A stretch of 64,000 nucleotides of DNA, taken from NCBI GenBank assembly GCA_039621445.1, contig CP154956.1, positions 1,192,489 through 1,256,488 on the forward strand, written 5' to 3'. Under the pieces are notes generated by a model. The model was not told the origin of the DNA. It was given only the letters and a program-made list of their open reading frames with translations, and searched no databases. This document shows positions 10,901 through 21,685 of the stretch, in pieces. Source of the DNA: Euglena gracilis. Lineage: Eukaryota; Euglenida; Euglenophyceae; Euglenales. The position numbers and the translations under genes were made by a program. The number at the start of each line of letters is the position of its first letter. Positions within the stretch are counted from its first letter, which is position 1.

Positions 10901-11898
10901 CCAAGTGCGTGCAGACTGCCGATGGTGCAGTCACCACCGTTGTCCCCCAGCACTGGGAGACACTGGAGAAGTGGAAGAAGGAGTACAAGCAGGTGGAAGG
11001 ACGCCTGAAGCACTCCGACTTCCAAAAGGTAGAAAGCTACCGCCACACGGGAATGGCCCGTGACTTCCAGATCGACGCTGAGGCAGTGCGCCTCGCTGTC
11101 GAGGAACGCGCCAGGGTAAGAATGCCTTACCTCTGGACTGATGGCGACTGGGAGACACAGGTTTACCCCCTGTTCTCCAAGCGTCAGCATGGCGGATACG
11201 CCTTGCTACTGTGGCCTCCTGAAGAACACGATTTGGTGGACTTCAGAGGTTGGTTGGCGGCTGTATTACGGCCCCATACCGCAAGAGCTCGGACAGCGAG
11301 GTGGATGTATGACATCAACTTCATGCAGACCCCGGGGATGCCCCCGCAGGTGCCTGCGAATCACCCCCGGATCAATTACATCATCTGGCCGGTGATGCTG
11401 CCCAGAATTTTCTGGGAGCAGCTCCAACGGCATCTTCAGCATCACGCTGACCGTACCAGGGAGAAGCTGCCGGACAGTTGGATCAGGGACTGGGAGACCC
11501 CATCCTTTGACGCCAACGATCCGGAGCTCAACACCATTCGGAGTGAATCAGCTCCACCGCGTTCCCCGCGCCAACTGGAGTTGGTTGAGGACCCATTAGG
11601 GGACCCTCAGCACGACTACTGGCGTGAGGTGCCTGGGAGTGCCAATGCGGCGCCTTTCAGGACCCTCGTCAGGTATTCGCCTGACACCCTGTTTGGGTAT
11701 TCGCCCGAACACCCCCTTCGAAGACCCTTTGCGGTATTCGCCGCTAGTAAGTTCCCACCGGGATGCTGCCATGTGCAGGATTCCGTGCGCATGCATGCAC
11801 ACCCCTCTCCCCTCTCCCCTCTCGCGGGCGTGCGACACGCAGCGCACAGCGCCGACGGCCTCTTTTCCTTCCTCTCTCTTTTCTTTTCGGCCGTTTGA
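7975..11898 (+). CDS. ORF3, long post-pol reading frame of unknown function with cysteine clusters
   Basis: Open without a stop for about 1300 codons to TGA at 11896-11898. It has no ATG until 8461, and the preceding coding frame runs into it at about 7975, so it is probably the continuation of the upstream pieces. Layout: a Trp-rich globular N-terminal part (8000-8800) with CCKYC; a long disordered Pro/Glu/Ala linker (9050-10420) with repeated DEPA/EDQPP/EDILEEP units; a C-terminal globular part (10430-11650) with a CTVC...HVC...CVALVCGAC cysteine/histidine cluster that could bind zinc. There is no signal peptide or clear membrane segment, so it does not look like an envelope glycoprotein. 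It sits in the env position between pol and a presumed LTR. Function unknown. Confidence 0.6.
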   Translation, partial: HYGIDLYAFEGEGGRPLLDIQPGFWELWFWLGYPCQNWGLFSDSTGRSYLHQLGFRDQHVLARRLKAIFDCIHTVGPLGVQWKYYPLNPDIERLIEVLWCNNLQVWLVSHYGSTFRVKRVSLAYPQRYDLCCKYCRQEFPVDFWGFGVRGSPPPPRDNPGLEMGRRMLMHVCRDAPDVQGKSRRVHKQRIFMLQQFWWRAWTTYVMEVYIHLRDPQDDRPGMESLPPDYGDPVEGPRRRRVIADLRPNWHLAGIDLEEHLRRQFGGTLDREVFLPLMANPRAILETGMPILACVQEFEDGFFEVWEDTRYRGFLGPNRPANAWVQPSWPPPWPNSANSSTLAFYRLADAQGCRWHPDDPRSPEDLRAFIAPEDEPLARRRREASVASTTAIPRREERDRSPSVTILEAAPPSPTGTAVSFVSAPRAAGERSVSPAPAAAAPVCPPVGGDEELPQEEGENVEDILYAALPAPAQPRPDEAPAGDIPVAATPVPTAEPPAEVTGMVVEDILEEPASPTARTSLGGRVLGAVVTGITAVAAALTPRGGGVASSSAAEVVETPDVGVPTPPSPAAVQPPSGDEPQPTEPSVAPATLEDQPPVALVPAVVEDQPPRPDVEMEVEEIPPRPPTPGRVPAVPRTMAEFLGVPAPVEAPIPVTTTVPRLVGQDEPARRRPAEQPQERVPTPRSVMRDPAVSMPASPRRQTSTPAPSAPDTRSKPQASSPDSGSAKPKGGKPGAATCKPPSKDGDGKPPPKGGAGGQTGGQAKGPTTMHDYSAVASSGYGQSKPKGKARGRQAQSSAGSTDEEQDEPASPPVSADAQLWTQDILTRLGTVEQRTKKLAAIRHQTGLLNRWIQPLFVRGEPFHYAPEHTWTYWNRRSPRVLAQYFGEDCVLDFQHGTSFAWTCTVCHHVRHNQPLVHVCKRQVQSTTFHHRAFVPNCVALVCGACLNAWKHSLNYSYSENAHDRDIPALCIKRMGAKCVQTADGAVTTVVPQHWETLEKWKKEYKQVEGRLKHSDFQKVESYRHTGMARDFQIDAEAVRLAVEERARVRMPYLWTDGDWETQVYPLFSKRQHGGYALLLWPPEEHDLVDFRGWLAAVLRPHTARARTARWMYDINFMQTPGMPPQVPANHPRINYIIWPVMLPRIFWEQLQRHLQHHADRTREKLPDSWIRDWETPSFDANDPELNTIRSESAPPRSPRQLELVEDPLGDPQHDYWREVPGSANAAPFRTLVRYSPDTLFGYSPEHPLRRPFAVFAASKFPPGCCHVQDSVRMHAHPSPLSPLAGVRHAAHSADGLFSFLSLFFSAV

Positions 11899-12832
11899 GG
11901 CCTTAAGGCTGCCACACAGCACCATTTTTCTGGACTAAGCCAACCCCCCACTCCTCTCTACTTTCCTCCCGGGGCAAATGCTGTCGCCGGTAGTTGGTTT
12001 TGTAGAGTAGGATTGCCTTTTGCGTGGTCAGGTTTGACTGGCCATGCGCCCTGCCCTGGTATGACTGGTCAGAGGCCCCCTCCTTCCACACCCTCCCCAT
12101 GGGTTTTCCTGTAATGCCCATGGACCAACCCCACGTGCCTTTGGCAGACCCAAACCGGGTGGATGGGTTTGCTTGGCAAGGAAACCTGCCAGCCCCATTT
12201 TCCCCAGTGGGCTATAATATACTATACCCCATAAGGCACCGCAAAATAGGTGAAACCATTTTGCGCGTTTTGGGCTTTTGGGTCCCCCTCCTTTCCGCCC
12301 CCCTTTTTGAGTGGACCCCTGTGCGACGGAAAGGGCCCCTGTGGATGCGCCAGGGTGCACCTCCCACAGACCAGGTCTGTGTCCGAAATCCCTGTGGCCA
12401 GAATGCCTGGTCCAAAGGGGAAATCAGGCATAGCCCTGGGAGGGGGATGTGTACCAGGCGTATGCTTCTGTCCCCTTCCGTTGAGGAAGTTAGGATGGAA
12501 GAAGATCCTATTAGGATTTCCTAATGGGTGCCCCTTCTCTCTCCACAGGTGGTATTCTTCTTATACCTTTTCCTTCCTTTCCATCGCACCGGACTTGGTT
12601 ATCCAGTCCGACCTCCCTGCATTGCTCCGTGCTTTGCTTCTTGGGAAGTGGGAAAAGGGATTTTATGTTACTCTGATTTTCAGTCCCCAAGTAGGTGCGC
12701 CAAGGCGAAAGCGAAGGCTTTTGGGAATTGGGAAAGGGGAATTGGGAATCAGACGTACACTGCTATTCCGACTTACCTTGACAGCCGGAGACTCGCCTAG
12801 TTGTACCAGAATTGTCTGGTACGCCCCAACCC
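11899..12832 (+). other. Candidate LTR and leader between copy 1 ORF3 and copy 2 gag
   Basis: No convincing coding sequence. Short frames are open but low in information. By position this should hold the 3' LTR of copy 1 and/or the 5' LTR, primer site and leader of copy 2. A TATA-like stretch (tataatatactata, 12212-12225) could be the promoter. No second copy of the sequence is in the window, so LTR ends cannot be set. Confidence 0.35.
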
Positions 12833-15800
12833 ATGGATGGCTATGGGAAGGGCACTGGTGAGCTCCTCACTGCTGGGGATGTGCAGGATGTAGTTATTCA
12901 GCTTCCAGGGGATCACGCCATTGAGAGGCAAATCAACCGTGTGCAACAATGCGTTACAGATTGTGCAACCGCACTGAACAGAGTGCTTCAGTTTGATTGT
13001 TACAACCAGAAACATGACTTCACCAAGCTGGAATACTGCTGGAATTACTTGCAGGAAGTTGGCAAGTACTGCCAGCGGAACTTCGAAAGTGCGGGTATTG
13101 ACCTTGCAAACTTTCGGAAAACCTTTGACAAAATGTGCCAACAACTCCCGCAAAACTTCTGGCAAATTAGTGGATGCACGCATGAAGCGAAAAAGCGGAA
13201 TGACTCCACGTTTCTGCACTTGCATGCTTCACTACAACAGTTATCGTGACAAATTGAGTCCTGTTCATCTGCGTTGTTGCATTTGCAACAACAGTTGCAT
13301 GCACGGAATTCCTCGTCTGCAGTATCCAGTACTGGTGGACTCGTGGCCATGGACCACTTCACTACCCTATCCGCTTCTTTCCAACACCACATTATGCACT
13401 TGTGCGGTGAAACGGAAAAGCTTCGGCAATTCCAGTAACAAGCCAACGATATTTTTGCTCCCCACACATATGTGCGGCAGTTGGAGGAGGGACTTTTCCG
13501 TTTGGAGCAGAAAAACTGCTATTGTGACGCGAATCAGGTTGGATTGTCCAATCTGAGCGCAAAAGTCGCGGAAGTGGCACAACCTCAGGATTCCCTGCAG
13601 TTGCAACCTGACATTGGCGGGATGAACGCGGCCATTGCGGGTTTGCGACAAAGCTATTCCGCACTGTCCCACTGAGTTCCGGACATTAGCAGTATTCAGA
13701 CTGCTATTGGGGAACTCTAGACCTGGTATGCATCGGTTTCTACCAAAGTATCGGAAATGCAGTCTTTGCCTGTAGGTTCCAGTTCCCGGATTACCGAGAA
13801 CCCTGATTTCAAAGCCTTTTAACAAAATGCTCACTGATAATCAGGAAACCTTGCAAGATTTCTGTAACAGCCTATTACGGCTTGAGGAATCGGTGAATCG
13901 GAATGCCTGCTCCACGCAAGGTGAGGTTACCAGGTTTGATGAGCGAATGTCTGTGTTTTTGGATGAGACACAACCCGGAAATTTACTCGTGTGTACCACA
14001 ACCGCGTTGTCGGATAACCCTGCACCGGTTGCACCCACCACCACACCAACCAAGGTGACACCACCTTTGCAGATCCTCTCAAACGCGGTAAAAGCATTAA
14101 CGGGACAACTCCAATTGTTGGATGAATCTCACAGGAAATTTGTTTAAGATGTCACCGGAATTTCCGAAAAGATTCCGCTTTTGGGTATTTTTTCCGGTTA
14201 CACGATTTGGAGGATAAGGATCACCTTATTTGCGGCCAAATCCAGCTTGTTGAGCGTTTGGAGGAAAGTGTGTATGACTTGTCTGTCGATTTGGATAATG
14301 TGTCCAATCAACAGCGGCTGTTACACCGCAATTCGGCGGTATGCATTGCCGAAGATGCGCCAAATGTTCCAGATTCGCGTTTCCTTAACCCAACTCTAGG
14401 TTCACATGCACCACCACAAGGCGTGTCCCTAGTGTCACAGTACGCGATTACGTGAATATTGCGCCACCACTGGCCTTGTGCACAACCCAAACCCAGTTTT
14501 CAGATGAATTTCCCATTACGGAAAACGAATTTTCGGAAAACACGGCGATTCCGCCAGGTCTCCACCAAGAAATCCAACATTCCATGCTTGTGCGTGGAAT
14601 GAGCCAAACCCGTACACCGGGAGTGGGTCACATGTTGCATGAGCAACATACCTCCACGCCGGAGAGTCCCCGTATTACGGGTGACCAACAGGGTTTGCGA
14701 CCGGATTTCCAGTACCAGGATTCACCTTCACCAGAAATTTCGCGATTCTGACAAGAATCAGGAAAGGATACGCTTGGTGCTCGAGCGTACCCGGGCCCGA
14801 ATCCGTGGAATACCACCAAGGGTCAATGGGTTTCTCAGAAAATTTTCAAGAGCACCATCACAATCGCGAACAAGGTGAAACCCCAATGTGACGGTGTTCC
14901 AACCACACGCAGACAGTTTTTCCAGGACTGGGAGGATTACTGGAATTTGAAAGATCCAACCAAGGACACAAACCCGGAGGTGATCAGGATGGAATTCATC
15001 GATTGCCTACCGAGGGATGAGAAGGAGCGCTCGCGACCACTAGTTGTTCGCTATCGCGTTTCCTTTGACGACCTGATGAAGCAATACGCTTCCACCAGTT
15101 CAAGTTTGGTGGCTAGGATTACCCTAGAGACGAAGTGGTGGCAATGCGCCCCACCCGATCGCAAGTGGTAGTCCATTGACCTTTGGTATGCCAAATGGTT
15201 AGGACTTGCGGCTGAAGTGGACGAACTGAGTAAAAAGCAACTGCGCAAACGTTTTTACGCTGTTTTCATGCATTTCACGCCAAGCCTAATCAAGGATATC
15301 CATCGTGAGGAGTTGGCGGGTCTTGCAATGACTCTTGACCAAATCTGTAACTACGTTTCCAAGCAGTTGAAGCTATCACAGCTTCTTGGTCAGATTCAAT
15401 CCGCATTTAAGGAACACCCAACCGCTGGATTACCGGTTTCACCCCCTTCACCAAACACGTGATCGAAAACGTGATACCCGCGTTCTTCGGACCAAGCCAC
15501 GGATAAAGTGTGCAGTTTGTGCAACAAATTGGGACATATGTCTCGGGAACGTCCTAATCCTGAAGCGCGAAAGCGTATTCAGAGTCCGCGAGGCTCGACC
15601 TCATCAAGAGGTTCTGGTTCCTTCGCATTTTCACGCCCATCGGGCAATTCACGGTCATCGGGTCCCCGTTCCGTTGGTATTAGCCCACGGATCCCGTTCC
15701 GCGATGAGCAGAAACACGGTACCCCTCGGGGTAGGTCACCCGGTACCCCGGTCAAGAAGCGTGCTCCTTATCGCGAGACATCGCGATCTCGTTCGCGAAG

Positions 15801-16244
15801 CGGATCATCCTCTTTGCGATCCTCATCGGGAAAACCCCGATACACCGGTCATGGTCGACGGGATACCCGCTCACCACGACGGTTTGACCGGAAATCGGGA
15901 AACTGATCCCCCGTTAACCAGAATCGCGACACAAATCTCGGTGTTCGCTTTGTGGATCGAGTGATCACCACTCATCCAAATGTCCGCGTTCTCGTTCTGC
16001 CCGCCCAGGCACGCCAACGTCATCGCGGTATGAATCGTGGATACAAGCGTCAGTCCTACAACGGCCATAAAGTAGGTTTCAAGATATCTTGTTTGGAGTA
16101 TGACACCCCGGCTTCGGGCAGGGAGTGGGATGAGACCACGTATACCGATTTCGACAAGGCCAGCACGGCCGTGTGGACGTGGAAATTCGTTTGTACTTCG
16201 AAAGGGCCATAGCCGGCTATTCAGCCGGTTCGGACCTGGAGTAG
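12833..16244 (+). pseudogene. gag: Decayed gag of element copy 2
   Basis: Begins at ATG 12833 (MDGYGKGTGELL); the first piece is open to 13249 and is alpha-helical in character. It then continues in broken frames (13472-13675, 13827-14147, 14207-14455, 14452-14751). The capsid-like part is at 14875-15171 and 15217-15462 (motifs such as FIDCLPRDEKER and NYVSKQLKLSQLLGQ). The nucleocapsid part at 15508-15906 matches copy 1 closely, but a knuckle cysteine codon reads CGT (Arg) and frames are broken at about 15903. The TAG equivalent to copy 1 is at 16242-16244. This copy shows the N-terminal gag that is missing from copy 1. Confidence 0.75.
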
Positions 16245-17861
16245 GGGATCCTGTGCTCCGAGGACACACACCTCTGGGCTGATGAACAGGTGAAGGTAGG
16301 ACCTGGGCAACCCTGCCCCCTTGCCCATGTAACTTTCTGGTAGGTACCCGGAAAATTTTCGGGTCCCACACCCCCCACTCCAACTTTCCGCTCGTAATGT
16401 TGTGCAAAGTAGGAAAGGGTTCATGGGAAAGCTGGCTCACTCTGCCTACCCCCCGTGGAACTTCTGGTCCAAACGGAAATCAAAAATAAAAAATTTTGCA
16501 CAAAAGTCAAAATTCTCATTGACACTGATTGTCGCATCGCACTACTTTTTCGGTTTGTTTTTCGGTTCGGGTTGCTACCAACCGCCCTGTTGGTGAAAGC
16601 CAAGAAGCCGATCAAAATTATGACGGCTGACAACACCCACATGTGCGTTGTGACTTGGTATGCTTTTTGGACATAGTCCTACCCCTCATGCCCATGAACC
16701 ACTCACACTCCCCTCTAACCGCAAAATTTTCCGGATACCTGGGGATATGAATCCGGAATCCATGGTTCTGACGTAATTCTGGGATACCCCTTTCTACCTC
16801 AATACCGGCTGGTTGTGTATTGCCACTCCCACGGTTTGCGCACATCACCATTCTCTTCATTGAACCCCAAACCCTCATCATCTGTGGTGTCAACCGCGAC
16901 AGCCACAAATTTTTCCACACCGTTTACAAAAACTTTTACCACGTTACCAACCACACCAACCAACGTTTTCCACACCGGGTGTACCGAGAAAGTTCACCCC
17001 ATGCCCATTGACACACCAACTTCCGTTCCCTATGAGGCAGGGCAAGCGAGTAGCGGTACCCCCCTCGTTCCACTGGGCTGCACGACTAAATCCCAAAGTC
17101 CTGAAGTTATAACGCTGTCGAATTGTCGCCCAGCTGCACCAATACCGCGTTTTCCACCAGATGTATCGCTTTCTGATATATCCTTTTACACACACACACA
17201 CACCCACCAGACCAACGTGCCCGACCAGGACCACTGCTCCGACACTTCCTTCCAATGTGTGCACTGCAGGAGAATTTCAGCCCAGCCAGATTTCGATTGT
17301 GGGTGTTCAATCCAAACACCAACACTAACCCCGATTTCACGTAACCATACACTTGGTTGCGGTTCGCAATGCGTGACCGTACATCAACTTTGGTTTGTCG
17401 TTGGACGTTGATGCGTCTTCGTCAAACGGTATTGGTTGCGACATTCAAGCACATTTCTTAAATTTTGGGGTGATACGGTGCTATGGCTGCACCCTCCTCC
17501 AAAACGTATCCCGGATGTGGTGGATAAAAACCTCCGCGATGAAGCGCGTGGAGCTCTCCTCATACCCGTCAATCCGAATGCGGATTGGTTTCACCAATTA
17601 TCCTATGTGTGTTTTCATTGGTGGGATTTACCCGCTGATGTACCACCCTTCGAGGATTTTTGTGGTATGTTATTACCACCTGTTAAAGAAATCATTTTTC
17701 GATTTTGTTTCTTTGACGCATTCGGAGTATCCGATTTGCGTGTGCCAAGATACCTTGGTACCAATGAGGATACCACACCCTGAACGCAGATTTTTGCCGA
17801 CATTGAGAGTGCGGACCAACACCCCGTGTCTGCTGACTACTGTTCACAAATTTCTCGCGAA
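16245..17861 (+). pseudogene. pol: Truncated pol of element copy 2 (protease and spacer only)
   Basis: Collinear with copy 1 from the stop codon through the protease (IDTD instead of IDTG at the active site) and the spacer. About 300 bp equivalent to copy 1 2015-2320 are missing at about 17388. The DIRS-like domain is present (17430-17780). Homology stops abruptly at about 17861, before reverse transcriptase, where unrelated sequence begins. Many frameshifts; not functional. The post-stop hairpin is also decayed here (16248-16280). Confidence 0.8.
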
Positions 17862-17868
17862 TTAAGCA

Positions 17869-18211
17869 ACCAAGTGTAGGTTGTTCTGGAGCAACACGCG
17901 GAACGGCATGTTGAGTCACAGGGGAATTTGCCACTACGGGCCTTGCTTTCGGAGCACCTTGTACCTGAGGGGCTGACCCTTGCAAGTTGAGGGATGGTCC
18001 AGTGTGTCCAGATAATTCCACCACGTCAGACTTCTGTCCAAAGCCAACTTTTCAGTCTTCAGGGGTCTTCTTCCCACACTTCCCTACACAGCACCCCAGA
18101 AGACAAGACTTGATACTTGAATCCAGTTCAGAGTCCCACGCAAACTTGTACACTGTTTGCCAGCTTGCCTGTGAAAAATGTAATTCCCCAAAAATCTCTG
18201 TGAGGCAATGC
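17869..18211 (-). CDS. Second exon of the same gene, with in-frame TGA
   Basis: Starts after a candidate acceptor (caaattag) and reads HCLTEIFGELHFSQASWQTV..., with a CCVGKCGKK cysteine cluster, to TGA at 18052-18054. The same frame stays open beyond TGA for about 60 codons (KVGFGQKSDVVELSGH...) to about 17869, where copy 2 begins. Either TGA is the true end and the rest is chance, or the exon continued and carries a nonsense change. Product unknown. Confidence 0.35.
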
Positions 18212-18274
18212 CTAATTTGTGCTGGCAGTTCTTACAAAAATAAACCTCAAATCTGGCCCGCGCTCACACACTAC

Positions 18275-18454
18275 GGACATTGCTGCCGAAGCAGCTTGTA
18301 CATGCCGAACGCGGACTTGCCCTCCACAAGGGAGTGCAAGTCCTCGTCCTCCCGAAGGAGGTTGTGGGTGAGGAGGTCCTCCAGTAGGAGGTTGACCACG
18401 GGGACCATACGGTTGGGAGGGTGGGTGACCAGGTCTCCTTCCTCCAGCATCCGT
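18275..18454 (-). CDS. Exon of an unrecognised host-type gene
   Basis: On the minus strand the frame RRMLEEGDLV...LVEGKSAFGMYKLLRQQC has almost only G or C at third positions, unlike the neighbouring retroelement. It is bounded by a candidate acceptor (cttccctcaag) and a donor (gtagtg). Joined to the next exon (18211 downwards) the phase is consistent. Leu/Glu-rich, probably helical; family not recognised. It lies between two retrotransposon copies and may be a remnant of the insertion site. Confidence 0.45.
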
Positions 18455-18775
18455 CTTGAGGGAAGGAAAATGAGAGCAATTACTGAGCTGTGGGGAAACG
18501 GAGAAGTAAGGCATTGTACGGTAACATTGTACGCATGCAACCAAGGGTTCACACACACAACAATATTTGTATGTTTGCAGCAAGTGTAAAAACAAATTTG
18601 TGGCTCCAAGTGTAAAAATGTTTAGCGCAGGAATGTAGTCCTTTAGCGAAAAGTTCTTCGCTAGGGACAAAATGGTTTGGCATCCGCCCATCATACATTT
18701 TGCCATCCGCCCATTATACATTTTGCCGAACGTCCATGTTAAGGAAAAATCTTGGACATCTTTGTACATTATCCC
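18455..18775 (-). other. Sequence just downstream of copy 3 pol
   Basis: Contains a short tandem duplication (gggcggatggcaaaatgta / gggcggatgccaaa, 18680-18725) and a pyrimidine tract ending ccccacag at about 18493. No coding sequence supported. It corresponds in position to the spacer after pol in copy 1. Confidence 0.35.
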
Positions 18776-21685
18776 TTAGAAAGCATTTACAGAAATGTCA
18801 ATGTTGTTTCGTTTGTACCATAGTTTCCAGTGTTGCTGGATATATCCAACAACACTAGTTGCAGGTTCCCAGGTGTCCTCTTCGGGACCATACCCTTTCC
18901 GCATCACCTTCCAGTAGTGTATACCCTGTCTACTTTGTGGTCGACGATTTTGTCAACGACAAAATCGTCTGTCTCGGGCAGTTTTGACCGTGGTTTGAAG
19001 TAGAGGCAGGGTGTTGATTTACCGTTTGGTGGAGTCAGGTATGGTTTGAAGCCATCCATGTGCACATCATCGACACCGTTGGGTAAAGCGATTTTATAGC
19101 GCCCACTTGTACCCGATCGATCGAGGATTTCACATGGTCCGTTCCAGAGGGGGTCCAGCTTCGTAGATTGCATGCGGGGTATACTGTTCCGAACCCACAC
19201 GCGGTCACCTGGGTTGTATATCGGTGATTTGTAACCTTGTAAGAATTGTCATTTTTTTTGTAAGTGTATAGCCACCCCGCGCATTTGCACATCCGTGAAC
19301 AATGCTTCCACTTCATAGAACCATGTTTCGCAACTCACGCTAGAACGAGCGGGTCGTTCTGACGGGATGTCAACAATGGCTGGGTGGTCTAGTCCGAAGA
19401 CAATTTTGTACGATGAGTATTGTAATATCAGCATCGGTAAAGTGCTGATAAAAAATAGTCACCAGGGTAAAACTTGTAGCCAGGCATTGTGCGATTCGGC
19501 CAGTCAAAGTCGTAGCATTTTGACTACAGCTTTGACTGCCACTTCAGCGAGACCATTTCCCTTTGGACGGTAAATAATAGAAAAATGCTGCTCAAATCGG
19601 AGTAAACCGCAAAGAGTTGTATAAAAACCGAGAAGAAATCAAATGGTCTTTCTGATTTGGGATGTTGAACACCGCTTTCTATCACTGGATAATTTGTATG
19701 TTTGGTCATTCTGACCTTTATCTCGTAAGAATTTGTCGGTGTGGTGAACAGTTCGGAATGCATCAAAGAAACAGACACGAAAAATGATTTCTTTCAATGT
19801 TGGTAACATGACACCACAAAAATTTTCAAGTAAATGGGTGTCATTCGGTAAATACCACCACTGAAAAGTGACATATGTCAGTTGTTTCAACCGTTCCGCT
19901 TCGGGATTTATAGGAATGAATAACACACCAAGGTGCTTGATCCCGAAGGATCTTGTCAAAAACAAGAGGGATAAGTTTCAGAGGTTTTGTAGCCAAAGGA
20001 CTACATCATCCCAAAACTTATCAAACGCATTTGTATGGCTTGACCAGCAATTGGGCAAACGAGAATGTGCTTTGGACGAGAACGCCTCAATGTCGAATTG
20101 TATGTCCATCGACTTCGCGATTTTTGCGATTTTGGAAAACAAGTTTCCAAAATGAGGTATTGTCCAAAAAAAATGAATGTATTCAAAATGCGGTTCGCGA
20201 AAACTGTCGCGGATTCAGCCCTGTGGAGGGCTGAAACACAGTTTACCGAACCACATCGGTATTGCGGTGTGTCCGAAGACACTTCATCAATCATTGTACC
20301 AAGTGTATCAGGTGTATTGTGAAAAGTACAGTTATGGTTGGCATTCTGCCACTTGTATGCAGGGACATTGGAGGGGTTGGCATTCTGCCGTTTGGGGCCA
20401 AGGAGGTGGGCTTTCTGCCATGGAGGTCCTCATTGCACGATTCTCGTGATTCCGAATAATGACGCGATTCCGCGTCTGTCCAGTTGTCGACATACTTCGA
20501 CATACAACGGGTAACAACCCCGTGTGTTCTTTTCTCGTTCATCTGTCAGTGTAAACTCGGTATCAGTTCCAGTACCAAGTGTACTCTGGTTATTGAGTAA
20601 AGCGATTAGTTGGGAAGGTTCAACAATAAATCCACAATCGAAATCAGGTTGTGTGGAAATTCTCTGACAGTGCGCGCATTGAGTGTCGGTCCCGAGGTTC
20701 CTGTCAGTCATGTGTAGTATATATATTGGGGTGTTGAAAGTTGTGGCTGCTGGAGGAAGAACACGGGTGTCCAAAATCGATACACCTGGTGGAAAACGTA
20801 AAAGGTGTGCAGCTGGGACACTACTCGACACCTAAATCTCTTCAAGCCTTTGGGCTTTCACCTTGGAACCCAGTGAAACGTGGGGGGTTAAGCCTCTGGC
20901 TTTCCCTACCGCATGGGAAACGTGCGGTAAAAGTGTAGTGGGTAGGGGGGCAGCTTTCTCTATACCCCTGGGGTAGGAAACGGTGTTTTAGGTTGCCGTC
21001 GGGGGGATATCTGGAAAGATGCCTTGGGGGAGAAATTCGGTGGTGTGGGTTGTGTGCGTGAAGTAGTGCACAAACCGAAGGAGGGGCAGTCCACAACCAG
21101 CCGGTTCTGACACAAGAACTGAAAAAACAAAATTACGTCAGACCCGCGGATACCCGGCTCGTAATTCCAGGTACCCAGAAATTTTGTATGTGTGGGGGTT
21201 GTGAGTGGCGCTTGGGGATGATGGGGAGGAGTTTGTCCAAAAAGCATCCCAAGTCACCACCACACATGGGTCAGCAGTCAGCAGTCATAATTTTGATAGG
21301 GTACTTGGCTTTCACCAAGAGCGAGTTGGGAATTAATCCCGTTCGAAAGAGAAGGGGAATTCAACACCCTGTGTCGACAAAATTTTTACATGTGGTAGAA
21401 GAATTTAGTGTTCGTATTTCCACTTGGACAAAAAGATCCATGGGGGGTACGGGGGGTACGCAAAGTGCAGGATCCGGTGTAAAATTGTTGTCTCTCCATC
21501 TGCTCCAGGATCCCGTTCCTGCTTTGCTCAGCATTCCAGGCAAAAATTTGGAGTGGCTGGTGGGGGACCAAAAATTTTCCGGGTACCGACCAAAAGGCTG
21601 ATGGGCAGGGAAATTAAGGTTGAGCAGGTCCTATTTCCTTCTGTTCATGAGCCCAGAGGTCCGTGCCCACAGACCTCGGGCTCCC
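18776..21685 (-). pseudogene. pol: pol of element copy 3, internally deleted (no RT or RNase H)
   Basis: Reading on the minus strand: protease/spacer region 21685-19965, the DIRS-like domain 19965-19640 (GVLFIPINPEAERLKQLTY...), then a jump at about 19630 to the end of the integrase core (PKGNGLAEVAVK, 19560-19590), integrase C-terminal domain and chromodomain (18904-19200 and onward). The final residues ...IDISVNAF and TAA at 18776-18778 align with the end of copy 1. About 2.3 kb covering RT, RNase H and the first part of integrase are missing. Several stops and frameshifts. It is a clearly older or different subfamily. Confidence 0.78.
21650..21682 (-). promoter_or_regulatory. Conserved stem-loop after the gag TAG in copy 3
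   Basis: On the minus strand TAG (21686-21688) is followed by GGG and then AGCCC-GAGGTCTG-TGGGCA-CGGACCTC-T-GGGCT. All stem positions of copy 1 are kept, with one C-to-T substitution giving a U-G pair, while flanking sequence has diverged. Confidence 0.55.

Noticed and set aside
7975-11898. ORF3 as an envelope gene
   Set aside because: Env-like position only; no signal peptide, fusion segment or membrane anchor seen.
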